The translations under genes and the position numbers were made by a program. The notes beneath the pieces are model-generated. The model was given only the letters and a program-made list of their open reading frames with translations, was not told where the DNA came from and did no database searches. Of a DNA stretch of 64,000 nucleotides, positions 44,629-53,172 are shown piece after piece. The first letter of the stretch is position 1, and every line of letters begins with the position of its first letter. Origin of the DNA: Microbulbifer bruguierae (GTDB taxonomy: Bacteria > Pseudomonadota > Gammaproteobacteria > Pseudomonadales > Cellvibrionaceae); contig NZ_CP118605.1 in NCBI RefSeq assembly GCF_029869925.1, positions 3,500,001 through 3,564,000 on the forward strand. Direction: 5' to 3'.

Positions 44629-45201
44629 ATGAAACCGATGCCAATAAATTCCCGTTTTCAGACAGAACTGCTGCGCCCGGCAAAGCCTGGTAGTGACGAT
44701 TCCTGGGCATTCCTCGTCCTTCCAAAAAACATCAGCGAACAGCTGCCGCGGCGGGGAAGGACGACGGTTGAGGGCACAATCAACGGTTACCACTTTCAGT
44801 CCACTCTCGAGCCGGATGGTCAGCTGAGTCACTGGCTAAAGGTCAGTGAGGCGTTGCAGCAGGCTGCCGGTGTGAGTGTTGGCGATAAAGTTACCCTGGA
44901 TATCAACCCGGTAGCCGCGGAACCTGAGCCAGAAGTGCCGGGAGATCTGCAGGAGGCACTGGCAGCGACACCAGAAGCGCGCGCGGTTTGGGAAGCAACG
45001 ACGACGATTGCACGCCTGGACTGGATACACTGGATTGTCTCGGCCAAACAGGCCAAAACCCGGGCAAAACGCGTAGGTGATACCTGCAATATGCTGGCTG
45101 AGGGAAAGCGCCGGGTTTGCTGTTTCGATACCTCAGGTTTTTACAGCAAGGCTTTTCGTGCACCGGAAGCGGCAGCCCATTCTCACGGAACCGATTCCTG
45201 A
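44629..45201 (+). CDS. YdeI/OmpD-associated family protein (DUF1905 + OmdA)
   Basis: About 190 residues. An N-terminal DUF1905 beta-barrel (RFQTELLRPAKPGSDDSWAF and the VSVGDKVTLDI end) is followed by a C-terminal OmdA helical region, AATPEARAVWEATTTIARLD and AKQAKTRAKRVGDTCNMLAE. Members are cytoplasmic proteins linked to stress and antimicrobial-peptide resistance in enterics; the role here is unknown. ATG 44629 or 44638 may be the start. The last 19 bases overlap the convergent membrane-protein gene. Confidence 0.78.
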   Translation: MKPMPINSRFQTELLRPAKPGSDDSWAFLVLPKNISEQLPRRGRTTVEGTINGYHFQSTLEPDGQLSHWLKVSEALQQAAGVSVGDKVTLDINPVAAEPEPEVPGDLQEALAATPEARAVWEATTTIARLDWIHWIVSAKQAKTRAKRVGDTCNMLAEGKRRVCCFDTSGFYSKAFRAPEAAAHSHGTDS

Positions 45202-45938
45202 AGCGGGGTATTCGTTTCCGCTTCATACGCGTTGCCAGCGCTTGCCACATCCTTAATGGTGGCAATCGCCTGGAAAGCTGTACGGGAGAAATAGAATAAC
45301 CAGAATACGATGCCGGCGAACTTGGCGCCGTCCTCCAGCAGCGAGCGATCGGGTAACCAGGAAAAGGAATTTTTGTCGATAAATACCGACAACATGAAAA
45401 AGCCCGCGGCGAAGCCGAACAAAACGAAGTCCGATTGCAGGATGATTTTCCAGTACTTCGTTAGATAGATACACATAATAAGGGCGTAGCACAGCAGTAC
45501 ATAGCGTTCACGCAGATGCAGGTAATTGGGAGCGATTTCTTCATGGAACAAAAAAAGGTCGTCCAGTACTAGCAGCAGGGTAAACGCCCCGGACGCCAGC
45601 AGGAATCTGGCGCTGGTATATGCTTTGGCGCGCGCTCTGAAATCCCGCGCAAGCAGCGCCCCACAGAACAGGCAGATGGTGGCCGCGGCGCTCCATAGCA
45701 GTATTCCTGCATTCGACAGGAATCCTACGTAAAACGCTCCTTTCAATACCGCGGTAGGGTCACGGGTGAGTGTGCCCATCGATATGCCGGTCACATTTGC
45801 CACGGCGGACAACACCATCAGCAGGGCCAGGGTTGCCGCGCAGATCGATAGCAACTGGAATTTCAGAACTTTCAGCTGCCGAAAAGCACGGGTTGTCAAA
45901 AGCCCGCAGGAGGAGGCAAGGGAGAATTTCGATTGCAT
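45183..45938 (-). CDS. Hypothetical polytopic membrane protein
   Basis: About 251 residues from ATG 45938 with six probable transmembrane helices (for example LLSICAATLALLMVLSAVAN, and VLFGFAAGFFMLSVFIDKNS). No family signature is recognised. An acidic-aromatic LVLDDLFLFHEEIAPNYLHL segment between two helices could face a substrate or metal; E/H residues there are notable. Its 3' end overlaps the YdeI gene by 19 bases in convergent orientation. The function cannot be assigned. Confidence 0.65.
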   Translation of the reverse strand: MQSKFSLASSCGLLTTRAFRQLKVLKFQLLSICAATLALLMVLSAVANVTGISMGTLTRDPTAVLKGAFYVGFLSNAGILLWSAAATICLFCGALLARDFRARAKAYTSARFLLASGAFTLLLVLDDLFLFHEEIAPNYLHLRERYVLLCYALIMCIYLTKYWKIILQSDFVLFGFAAGFFMLSVFIDKNSFSWLPDRSLLEDGAKFAGIVFWLFYFSRTAFQAIATIKDVASAGNAYEAETNTPLQESVP

Positions 45939-46271
45939 AAGCGCGCCTGTAAATCCTTTTAACCGCAAAGGAAAAAACTCAGTGATGTAGGCGCGGAGTT
46001 ACACTTGATGCAGTCACTCACTACTGGATACTAGCGCTCGCACCAAATCCCTGGCGCGTACATCAGCTGGGCCGCACTGACATGCGGCAGTCGAGCGAAT
46101 GGGTCGACTCAAAAAAGTATAGGTGATTTTTCGAACGTGTTTGTTGGCTCCGACGATTGTGGCTATCGCTAAGATCACACCAAAACCTGAGCCGAAAAGA
46201 TATTCGGGGACCCGTTGGTCGGGCCGCAGGGTTCGTGCGTCTTTAGTTTTATTTTTCCCTATGAGGCCCTT
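45939..46271. other. Region without a supported gene
   Basis: About 330 bases. It carries the promoter side of the membrane-protein gene. On the minus strand there is an open stretch encoding YLFGSGFGVILAIATIVGAN plus KHVRK, which looks like a single membrane helix followed by basic residues, but it has no plausible start codon and no continuity with the esterase gene. I do not annotate it as coding. Confidence 0.4.
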
Positions 46272-47375
46272 TTACCAATCCATTTTTTCGCGAATAAATA
46301 CGGCAAGTTTTTCGCCGTTGGCCACATGCTGCGCGACGCGTGGATGCTGACCGTAGCCGGTGTAGTCGAAGAAAATATGGTGCAAATTTTTGTCGTTGAA
46401 CTCGGCGCGCATCTCGGCCACGGCTTCGCGAATATAGTCCGGCCATTTTTCTGTGGCTGTGGCATCCATACTGCCGAGGGCACAGATGATTGTTGCGTGC
46501 GGATAGCGGCTGCGAATACTGCGCACAAATTTCACGTAGGCCTCCACTCGCTGCGTATCCGATGGTGATGGGTGCAGACGCTGCTCGCGGTCTATCAGCC
46601 AGCTGTCATTCTGTAACAGGTTGATGACCACCACATCCGGCGTCCAGCGATTGAAATCCCACTGGCTGTCGTTATTGCTGTCGCCGTTCAACTGGTCGTA
46701 GTACTCAGGCATGGTAAAGGGGAACCAGCTGACCATGATGCCGATACCGCTCTTGCAGATGGTGTGCAGTTCAGTATTCAACTTCCGAGCGGCCACAGCG
46801 CCGTAGGACCAGTAGTGATTTTCTTCTGCCGCCAGGTGGTCCGCACCGTTGTCCGCGCCCTCGTTGCCCATGGCGCAACTGATCGAATCCCCGAAAATTT
46901 CCATGCGCCGCACAGCTCGTTTCGGTGCCGGCAACAGTTTGCCGCTATCCGCCAGAACCAGCCCATTGAAAGCGGTTGCACCATTTTCGCCTTCGGTGCG
47001 TTTATAGATTTCGACACTGTGGATACCGGGATCCAGCGCGCGGGAGATTTCGTACTGGTGTTGTCCTGCCTTGGCCTGCAACACATAGGGGTGCTGAGTA
47101 TTGCCATCTACGATCACGTTGTAAAAATTTTGCCCTTTGTCATCGTCCAGTAGCACGCTCAGAGTAGTGCCAGTGAAGTTGGCGCGCACCGAGCTTCCCG
47201 GCCACGATAGCCTGGGGGATTGTTTGTTTTCAAAATCGATGCGCCCGGTGTAGAGCAGCTGTGGATGGTCGGCGGTAATCGTCTGCTGGGCGTCAGCGGG
47301 CAGGGCGCACAAGGTGAGCAGGGTAAGCAGAGGGAACAGGTTTAGGGCGTTGGCACGTTGGCGAAGGATTTTCAT
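46272..47375 (-). CDS. Secreted SGNH/GDSL esterase, carbohydrate esterase family 2-like
   Basis: About 367 residues from ATG 47375 with a signal peptide ending near LPADAQQ. The N-terminal beta-sandwich (LLYTGRIDFENKQSPRLSWP, SSVRANFTGTTLSVLLDDDK) is typical of CE2. It is followed by the SGNH domain with the nucleophile Ser in RMEIFGDSISCAMGNEG, NLLQNDSW, and a final GYGQHPRVAQH with the catalytic His. CE2 enzymes deacetylate plant or algal polysaccharides such as xylan and glucomannan. Together with the GH43 gene at the right end it suggests hemicellulose use. Confidence 0.85.
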   Translation of the reverse strand: MKILRQRANALNLFPLLTLLTLCALPADAQQTITADHPQLLYTGRIDFENKQSPRLSWPGSSVRANFTGTTLSVLLDDDKGQNFYNVIVDGNTQHPYVLQAKAGQHQYEISRALDPGIHSVEIYKRTEGENGATAFNGLVLADSGKLLPAPKRAVRRMEIFGDSISCAMGNEGADNGADHLAAEENHYWSYGAVAARKLNTELHTICKSGIGIMVSWFPFTMPEYYDQLNGDSNNDSQWDFNRWTPDVVVINLLQNDSWLIDREQRLHPSPSDTQRVEAYVKFVRSIRSRYPHATIICALGSMDATATEKWPDYIREAVAEMRAEFNDKNLHHIFFDYTGYGQHPRVAQHVANGEKLAVFIREKMDW

Positions 47376-47524
47376 TGTGGTCGTAGTCTGCGTTATTCTG
47401 TTGTGACGACGGGTAAGCGTTTCAGTGAAGCGTTTCCCTATCTGTGAAACTATGCCCTGTGAAACCATGCCAGCTATAACATGGGTTCATCGACCGGTCA
47501 CTGAAATCTCAGGGGGAGAGCGTA

Positions 47525-48412
47525 ATGTGTGATGAACTGAACAGTAAAGATGCGGAAACCTATTTTCTGGCCCAAGGACTCTCGCGGCGGGATTTTGGCC
47601 GGGTCGGGCTGGGCGTGGCGCTGGCTGCGGCGTTGCCGATATCCGCACAGGCGCAGGACATGGTCGAAAGTGACGTTATGGTGACAACGCCCGATGGCGA
47701 AGCGGACTGCTATCTGGTGCATCCGGCCAAGGGACGGCATCCGGCAGTCATTCTGTGGCCGGATATATTTGGTATCCGCCCTGCATTTCGGCAAATGGGC
47801 AAGCGCCTGGCGCAGTCCGGTTACACGGTGCTGGTGGTAAATCCCTATTATCGATCCATGAAGGGGCAGTTGGTGCCCGATGATGCCAAAGTGATCGGTC
47901 CGGAATTGCGCGAAAAAATATTTCCCAAGGGTCGCGAGTTGGCCGGTACCCTGTCGCCGCAGACCTGTGTTACCGATGGCCGTGCATTTATGGCTTTTTT
48001 GGACCAGCAGCCGTCGGTAGATGTGAATAAGAAAGCCGGAACCCAGGGTTACTGCATGACCGGTTCTTACGCCTTCCGCCTGGCGGCGGACATGCCGGGG
48101 CGTATCGGTGCCGGCGCATCCTTCCACGGCGGTGGTCTGGTTACGGATGCGGCAGACAGTCCGCACCGGTTGGTGCCGAAGATCAAGGCGGGCTTTCTGG
48201 TGGCCATCGCGGAAAACGATGATGCGCGGCAGCCGCAGGCCAAAGTCGTCCTGCGCAACGCGTTTGATGTGTCTGGGGGACAGGCGGAAATCGAGGTTTA
48301 TGAAGGCGCCATGCACGGCTGGTGCCCACCGGATTCGATGGCCTACAACCGCGAACAGGCAGAAAAGGCATGGGACCGGTTGCTCGCACTTTACACGCAG
48401 CGCCTGGTTTAA
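47525..48412 (+). CDS. Tat-exported dienelactone hydrolase-family protein
   Basis: 295 residues. A Tat-type signal LSRRDFGRVGLGVALAAALP ends near AQAQ. The mature hydrolase has the DLH features: HPAVILWPDIFGIRP, the nucleophile in GTQGYCMTGSYAFRLAA (Cys as in dienelactone hydrolase), an Asp in AENDDARQP, and His in YEGAMHGWCPP. Tat export of a Cys-triad DLH is common in marine bacteria; the substrate, an ester or lactone, is unknown. GGGGGAGAGCGTA precedes the ATG. A perfect hairpin follows it. Confidence 0.86.
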   Translation: MCDELNSKDAETYFLAQGLSRRDFGRVGLGVALAAALPISAQAQDMVESDVMVTTPDGEADCYLVHPAKGRHPAVILWPDIFGIRPAFRQMGKRLAQSGYTVLVVNPYYRSMKGQLVPDDAKVIGPELREKIFPKGRELAGTLSPQTCVTDGRAFMAFLDQQPSVDVNKKAGTQGYCMTGSYAFRLAADMPGRIGAGASFHGGGLVTDAADSPHRLVPKIKAGFLVAIAENDDARQPQAKVVLRNAFDVSGGQAEIEVYEGAMHGWCPPDSMAYNREQAEKAWDRLLALYTQRLV

Positions 48413-48460
48413 GCGGGCTGTGGTAGCAACAGCGTCCGCGGAAAGTTTGTCCAGGTAATA

Positions 48461-48501
48461 ACAAGAGAGCCCCGCAGCTGTTGCGGGGCTCTCTTGTTTT
48501 T
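48461..48501 (+). terminator. Terminator after the dienelactone hydrolase gene
   Basis: A 16-base perfect stem, ACAAGAGAGCCCCGCA and its complement, around GCTGT, followed by T5. Confidence 0.92.
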
Positions 48502-48566
48502 GGATACTGGCTATCGACGAAACGTCACTGACAGCAGGTGCACGCAGAAGAGTGCAGAGATCCTGT

Positions 48567-49175
48567 TCAGGCCGCGGCTTCCCCGTCCTGATCAAGGGCT
48601 TTCTGGTACAGGGATTTCTTTGGCTTGGCAAAAACCCGTTCGATCATCGGCGCAAAGAACGACAGCGGTAATGTCTCGCCCTCTGCATCAAACGCAGGTG
48701 CGTCGTATTTCTCGATAAATTCCAGGGTGCGGGCAAAGTGTTCGTGGTCGCGGTACTGGTCGCGCAGGTTCCGGTCCATTCCCAAATACTGGAAAAAATA
48801 ATATCCCTGGAAAATCGCGTGGTGCTTGATCATCCAGTGATTGGCTTCACTGACAAAGGGCTCCAGCAACACTGCTGCCACGTCTGCATGGTTGTAGCTG
48901 CCGAGGGTGTCTCCGATATCGTGCAGCAGCGCACACACGACATACTCCTCGTTCTTGCCGTCGCGATAGGCGAGGGTAGCGGTTTGCAGGCAGTGGGTCA
49001 GGCGGTCCACCGGAAAACCGCCGCAGTCGCCTTCCAGTAATTGCAGGTGCGCCATAATGCGTTGTGGCAGCTCTCTGGCAAAGGGGCCGAAGGCATCGGC
49101 AATACACTTCCAGTCTTCCGCACTGCCGTTTTCCATATGGGTAAAGGTGGCTTGTGGTTCGCAGATCTGTTCCAT
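48567..49175 (-). CDS. HD-domain protein resembling PhnZ-type diiron oxygenases
   Basis: About 202 residues from ATG 49175. A candidate metal-ligand set reads H in DRLTHCLQTATLAY, HD in CALLHDIGDTLGS, H in YNHADVAAVLL, H in MIKHHAIFQGYYFFQY and D in FIEKYDAPAFD. This H...HD...H...H...D order and the late YDAPAFDAEGETLPLSFFAP match the PhnZ/MIOX type of HD proteins, which cleave C-C or C-P bonds with a mixed-valent diiron centre, better than HD phosphohydrolases. The assignment is by pattern only. It follows the class II aldolase gene by 34 bases in one operon. Confidence 0.68.
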   Translation of the reverse strand: MEQICEPQATFTHMENGSAEDWKCIADAFGPFARELPQRIMAHLQLLEGDCGGFPVDRLTHCLQTATLAYRDGKNEEYVVCALLHDIGDTLGSYNHADVAAVLLEPFVSEANHWMIKHHAIFQGYYFFQYLGMDRNLRDQYRDHEHFARTLEFIEKYDAPAFDAEGETLPLSFFAPMIERVFAKPKKSLYQKALDQDGEAAA

Positions 49176-49209
49176 GGTTCTTATTCTCGCAAAGCGTTGT
49201 AAAAGGAAA

Positions 49210-49983
49210 TTAGCGGCGGAAGCCTGGATCGATGCGGTCGAGCTTGCGCAGCAGCGCGGGCCAGGCAATCAGACCGCCCTTGCTGCTGGTAACCTTGTTA
49301 CCTTCGCTGACGATCTTGTCGATGATCGGTTGCGGTACCGGTGTCAGCGGGCGATTGCCAGCGAGTGCGGCGACCTGGATTTCACAGGCTTTTTGCAGCA
49401 GATACATAAACAGGAAGGTGTCAGCTACCGTCGGGCCACACGTGAGCAGGCCGTGATTGCGCAGGATCATGTAGTTGGCATTGCCCAGGTCGCGCACCAG
49501 CCGGGCTTTTTCGTCCTCGCGCACCGCGATACCTTCGTAATCGTGGTAGGCGAGACTGGACAGCGGGAACAGCGATTGCTGCGACAGTGGCAGCAGACCC
49601 TCACTGTGGGCGGCGACCGCGACACCTTCGACCGTGTGGGTATGCATTACACACTGGGCGTCTTCACGGGCTTCGTGAATGGCGCTGTGAATCGTGAAAC
49701 CGGCGGGGTTGACCGGGAAGGGGCTGTCATCGACTTTTTCGCCGTTGACGTCGATCTTCACCAGGCTGGAGGCCGTGATCTCCTCGAACAGCGCACCGAA
49801 GGGGTTGATCAGGAAGTGGTGCTCGGGGCCGGGGATGCGTACCGACAAGTGAGTGAAGACGATTTCGTCCCAGCCGTAGTGGGCGATCAGGCGGTAGGCT
49901 GCGGCCAGGTCGACGCGCAGTTGCCATTCTTCCGCGCTTACTTTTCCCTCGAGGGAGGGCAGGTCATTCAGGTTGTGCTGCAT
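49210..49983 (-). CDS. Class II aldolase/adducin-family protein
   Basis: 257 residues with the aldolase II fold. Zinc ligands are the His pair in CVMHTHTVEGVAV and the His of ILRNHGLLTCG; the acid/base region is SLVKIDVNGEKVDDSPFPVN. The family includes fuculose- and ribulose-phosphate aldolases and decarboxylase-like members; the substrate is unresolved. First gene of a two-gene operon with the HD protein, divergent from a Crp/Fnr regulator. GAGAGAACATC precedes the ATG. Confidence 0.87.
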   Translation of the reverse strand: MQHNLNDLPSLEGKVSAEEWQLRVDLAAAYRLIAHYGWDEIVFTHLSVRIPGPEHHFLINPFGALFEEITASSLVKIDVNGEKVDDSPFPVNPAGFTIHSAIHEAREDAQCVMHTHTVEGVAVAAHSEGLLPLSQQSLFPLSSLAYHDYEGIAVREDEKARLVRDLGNANYMILRNHGLLTCGPTVADTFLFMYLLQKACEIQVAALAGNRPLTPVPQPIIDKIVSEGNKVTSSKGGLIAWPALLRKLDRIDPGFRR

Positions 49984-50089
49984 GATGTTCTCTCCATCAT
50001 TCGCTTGTTGTTATGCTTCGCGCTCATTCTAGAAAGCGGTTGCCGGCAATGACTGTCAATTTTTTTACACTTTTGGTGAGACTTGCGGG

Positions 50090-50782
50090 ATGAGCGACAC
50101 CCTATCCATTCTTGGCGCCTGTCCCCTGCTGGGGGGGCTTGGTGACGCCGCCAAACGGGAGCTGGTTGACCTCTGCCGCAGCCGCAGCTACGCGGCGGGA
50201 GAGATCATTTATCTCCCGGCATCGGTGCAAAGTAACCTGTGCATCATTGCTTCCGGGCGGGTGCGTATCTGTTCCAGCAACGCCAGCGGGCGCGAAGCGA
50301 TTCTCGCCATCCTCGATGTGGGGGCCTGGTTCGGGGACACGGTGTTTTCCCCGGGCATGCCGCGGGTATTTGGTGCAACCGCCCACGACGACTGTCGGGT
50401 GGTGGAAATTTCCGGGGACGGTCTGCGGGCACTACTGCAGCGTTTTCCCGAGGGTTACCCGGTGGCGCTGGATCAGGTCAGCCGCCGCCTTTGGTCGGCA
50501 ATGTCGGTGATTCAGGACGATGTACTGCGGGGTACCGAGGCGCGCATCGGGCGCCGCTTGCTGTTTCTGGCGCATATGCACAATCGCACAGAGAGCGAAG
50601 GCCCTGCCGTGAGCTTTGCGCTGACCCGGGAACTACTGGCGAACATGATGGGTATGACCCGCCAGGGAGTGCATCGGGTACTGAAAAATATCGAGGCCCA
50701 GGGGCTGATCGAATTCCAGTACGGGCGCGTGACCATTTTCGATCCCGCGCGCCTGCAGGCGTATGTTGACGGGCTGGATTGA
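50090..50782 (+). CDS. Crp/Fnr-family transcriptional regulator
   Basis: 230 residues. The N-terminal cyclic-nucleotide-binding-type barrel (YAAGEIIYLPASVQSNLCII, ILDVGAWFGDTVFSPGMPR) lacks the CRP RxS cAMP pocket and has no Fnr-like four-cysteine set, so the ligand is unknown. The C-terminal helix-turn-helix is ALTRELLANMMGMTRQGVHR. It probably controls the divergent aldolase-HD operon, 106 bases away, and perhaps the transporter downstream; this is inferred from position only. Confidence 0.88.
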   Translation: MSDTLSILGACPLLGGLGDAAKRELVDLCRSRSYAAGEIIYLPASVQSNLCIIASGRVRICSSNASGREAILAILDVGAWFGDTVFSPGMPRVFGATAHDDCRVVEISGDGLRALLQRFPEGYPVALDQVSRRLWSAMSVIQDDVLRGTEARIGRRLLFLAHMHNRTESEGPAVSFALTRELLANMMGMTRQGVHRVLKNIEAQGLIEFQYGRVTIFDPARLQAYVDGLD

Positions 50783-50838
50783 CCCGGCCCGTCGCTTGGA
50801 GATGTCGTTATACCGGGTTATTAGTGAGACTTGATAGC

Positions 50839-51756
50839 TCAGCCCGCTTCACCCGTCGGAACGGCACTGTTTGTGGCACTTCCTTCGCGCGCGTCGATCT
50901 TCACAATCCGACGCCCCAGGGCAACCAGCAGAAAGCCGATGGGAAACATGATCACGCCATAGATGGCGGAAGGAATCGACATGTCGCTGGACTGCAGCAG
51001 CGTCAGGGTAACCATCAATCCCAGGGTACCGTTCTTGATGCCCAGTTCCGTGGCGATGGCAAGGCCCTCACGTTTGCCGAGCCCCGCCAGTTTCATGCTC
51101 AGGAAGCCGAGGCCGATACCGAGCAGGTTAAGGGAAACGGTGGCCGGGCCCGCCTGTATCAGCAGGTCGAGAAAGCGGTCGCGAATACCGTACACGATTC
51201 CCACAATCAGTACCGCCAACACCAGCCCGCCAAATACGCTGACCAGACTTTCCGCACGCGCCGCCAGGGCTGGTTGTATCGCGCGAATGCCCATGCCGAT
51301 GGCTACCGGCAGCAGCACGATCAGTGACAGCATCAGTACCGTTTTGCCGAACGGTAACTGGATTTCCTGCTGGGTGCCGAAATAGACCCCCAGGGCATAG
51401 TTGGCGAACACTGGCAGGCTCATGATAGTGATCATACTGGCGGAAACCGTGAGTACGATGGAGAGTGCGACGTTGCCACGGGCAAGCAGGGTAAATAGGT
51501 TGGACGTGGTGCCGCCGGGGCAGGCGGCGATGATCACAAGCCCCACCGCCATCGCGGGTGGTAATTGCAGTGCCCACGCCAGCGCAAACGCCGCCATCGG
51601 CATCAGCAGAATCTGCGTGATGGTACCGGCGATCAGCCCTGTGGGCTTAACGGTGACCTGGTGAAAATCCCGCGCGGTCAGGGTCATTCCGATACCGATC
51701 ATGATAATGAACAGGGAGATCGGTAGACCGATAGAGATCAAGGGGCTGGATTCCAT
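50839..51756 (-). CDS. Bile-acid:sodium-symporter-family transporter
   Basis: 305 residues, about ten transmembrane helices. ISLFIIMIGIGMTLTARDFH, VIIAACPGGTTSNLFTLLAR (the ACPGG crossover segment) and ATELGIKNGTLGLMVTLTLL are BASS-family marks. Members import organic anions such as pyruvate, pantoate or bile acids with sodium. It lies beside the Crp-aldolase-HD group and may carry that pathway's substrate (inferred). GGAGG five bases before the ATG fixes the start. The stop is convergent with the Crp gene. Confidence 0.88.
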   Translation of the reverse strand: MESSPLISIGLPISLFIIMIGIGMTLTARDFHQVTVKPTGLIAGTITQILLMPMAAFALAWALQLPPAMAVGLVIIAACPGGTTSNLFTLLARGNVALSIVLTVSASMITIMSLPVFANYALGVYFGTQQEIQLPFGKTVLMLSLIVLLPVAIGMGIRAIQPALAARAESLVSVFGGLVLAVLIVGIVYGIRDRFLDLLIQAGPATVSLNLLGIGLGFLSMKLAGLGKREGLAIATELGIKNGTLGLMVTLTLLQSSDMSIPSAIYGVIMFPIGFLLVALGRRIVKIDAREGSATNSAVPTGEAG

Positions 51757-51969
51757 GGGAACCTCCGGAAATTATTATTAGATCTTTGTATATAGCCCAG
51801 ATAGTCGGGGCGCATCGCTGGGAGCATTCTAGGGAAGTTGGAAAGGGTGAGAATGTCAACAATTTGACAATCTAGCGGGCGGGCGTGACCGGAAACAGGG
51901 GGAGGTTTCCGCCCTGCTCCTTACTGGTTCGTCGTCGGAAAATGTTGACCTTCACCCGCTGGTCTTCCG

Positions 51970-52518
51970 TCAGTGCAGGTTCAGGCTGTAGCGCACCATG
52001 GTGTAATCGCGGGGATCGGATGTGCAGGCAAATCCGAGCTCCCTTGCCAGATGGTCAATCGCATTGTTACCGGCAGACTCAATGGAATAAATCTCATCCA
52101 GTCCATCCTGCTTGGCCGCGTCAACCAGCTCCTGTAGAAGGTGTTTCCCCAGGCCCGCGTTCTGCCAGTCGTCCGCTACGACCACCGCACACTCGCAGGA
52201 GTGCCCATCAGGATCGCAAGCGAAGTTGGCTACGCCGACGGCATACTCCCCACGCCCACTTTCTTCATCCCGGGCAAGAGCGATAAACGCCTCGTGCTGG
52301 GAATCGTTATCGGAAAGTATTTTCATCAGCTGCCGACTGACCTGACCGATACCTCCGAGAAAGCGCATACGGCTGGAGTCAGCGGAGAGACCCTCTACCA
52401 GCGCCTTTTCAAGCTCGCCATCGGTGTCTTTGACCGGGCGTATGAGCACCTGGCGCCCGTCGTGCAACGTATATGTTTCGCCGGGCCACGTGGACCCTTT
52501 CTCCGTCGTGCCGGTCAT
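51970..52518 (-). CDS. GNAT N-acetyltransferase
   Basis: 182 residues. VLIRPVKDTDGELEKALVEG opens the fold, GVANFACDPDGHSCECAVVV is the central sheet, and WQNAGLGKHLLQELVDAAKQ holds the acetyl-CoA loop (Q-N-x-G-L-G). The DGLDEIYSIESAGNNAIDHL segment is typical of the protein-acetyltransferase-like subgroup, often fused to acyl-CoA synthetases. Free-standing here; substrate unknown. GAGGATATCAGT precedes the ATG. Confidence 0.82.
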   Translation of the reverse strand: MTGTTEKGSTWPGETYTLHDGRQVLIRPVKDTDGELEKALVEGLSADSSRMRFLGGIGQVSRQLMKILSDNDSQHEAFIALARDEESGRGEYAVGVANFACDPDGHSCECAVVVADDWQNAGLGKHLLQELVDAAKQDGLDEIYSIESAGNNAIDHLARELGFACTSDPRDYTMVRYSLNLH

Positions 52519-53172
52519 ACTGATATCCTCCCCGATTACCGTAACTCGAATATTCGCCGCCAGTAAGCACCGCGAAGCGTTGCTGGGGCGATACCTCGCA
52601 CGGGTATATATGCCTTATATGCTTGTTGGCTGAACAGGTGCCAAATCCGGGCTGCATTTGCGCTGCAACCGTACCCCAAGACTACGGTCCCGGAAGTGAG
52701 GCCCAAAGGTTTCACTGGGGAAGAGTGGCTACCCGGTAGCAGAACGCAATAACAGCACTGGTGGATATTTAAAACTGGGCAGTCTGCACCACTGTGGTAT
52801 AGTGCCGCGGCTGGCGCTAACGCCAGTTGCGTCATCTGTAGGCTGGAATGATTTCCAGCTCATTTCTGGAACACTGTACTCATCAGTGTGTCTGAGTCAT
52901 CTCTACTGAATGCCGCACCGGGCCGGATTGGAATTTTCGGCTACTGCCTCTGGCGGCTACCCAAATTTATGCCGTGGAACATGCGCCCGAAGGGCCGAGG
53001 TTCTGCGGGCTGATACTGTCCGAACGTACTTTTTTACAGCCAGACCCAATCCGCACAGAAAACTCTCGACCCTGTTTTCTCGATGCGGTTTCGGGGCGTT
53101 TGATTAAGGCGTACGGACTCAACCGGCGAGCCAATGCAACACCGCAGCGGCCGCGCTCAAGAAAGACATTCT
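52519..53172. other. Long non-coding stretch upstream of rhlE
   Basis: About 650 bases with no gene supported. Near 52557-52590 a hairpin can form (CGCCAG...CTGGGGCG). TATATATGCCTTATATGC (about 52603-52620) is AT-rich and promoter-like. The part from 52840 runs towards the helicase start without a recognisable binding site, so it may be a long 5' untranslated leader, as seen for cold-inducible RNA helicases; this is inferred. Confidence 0.45.

Noticed and set aside
46100..46260. Minus-strand stretch coding for a single membrane helix followed by KHVRK
   Set aside because: No start codon in frame and not continuous with the CE2 gene; kept only as a note in the intergenic entry.
52536..52835. 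Minus-strand open frame of 99 codons upstream of the GNAT gene
   Set aside because: Amino-acid composition is not protein-like, no family motif, no ribosome binding site. The DNA contains AACAAGCATATAAGGC-like sequence reminiscent of cassette ends, but no complementary right end was found.
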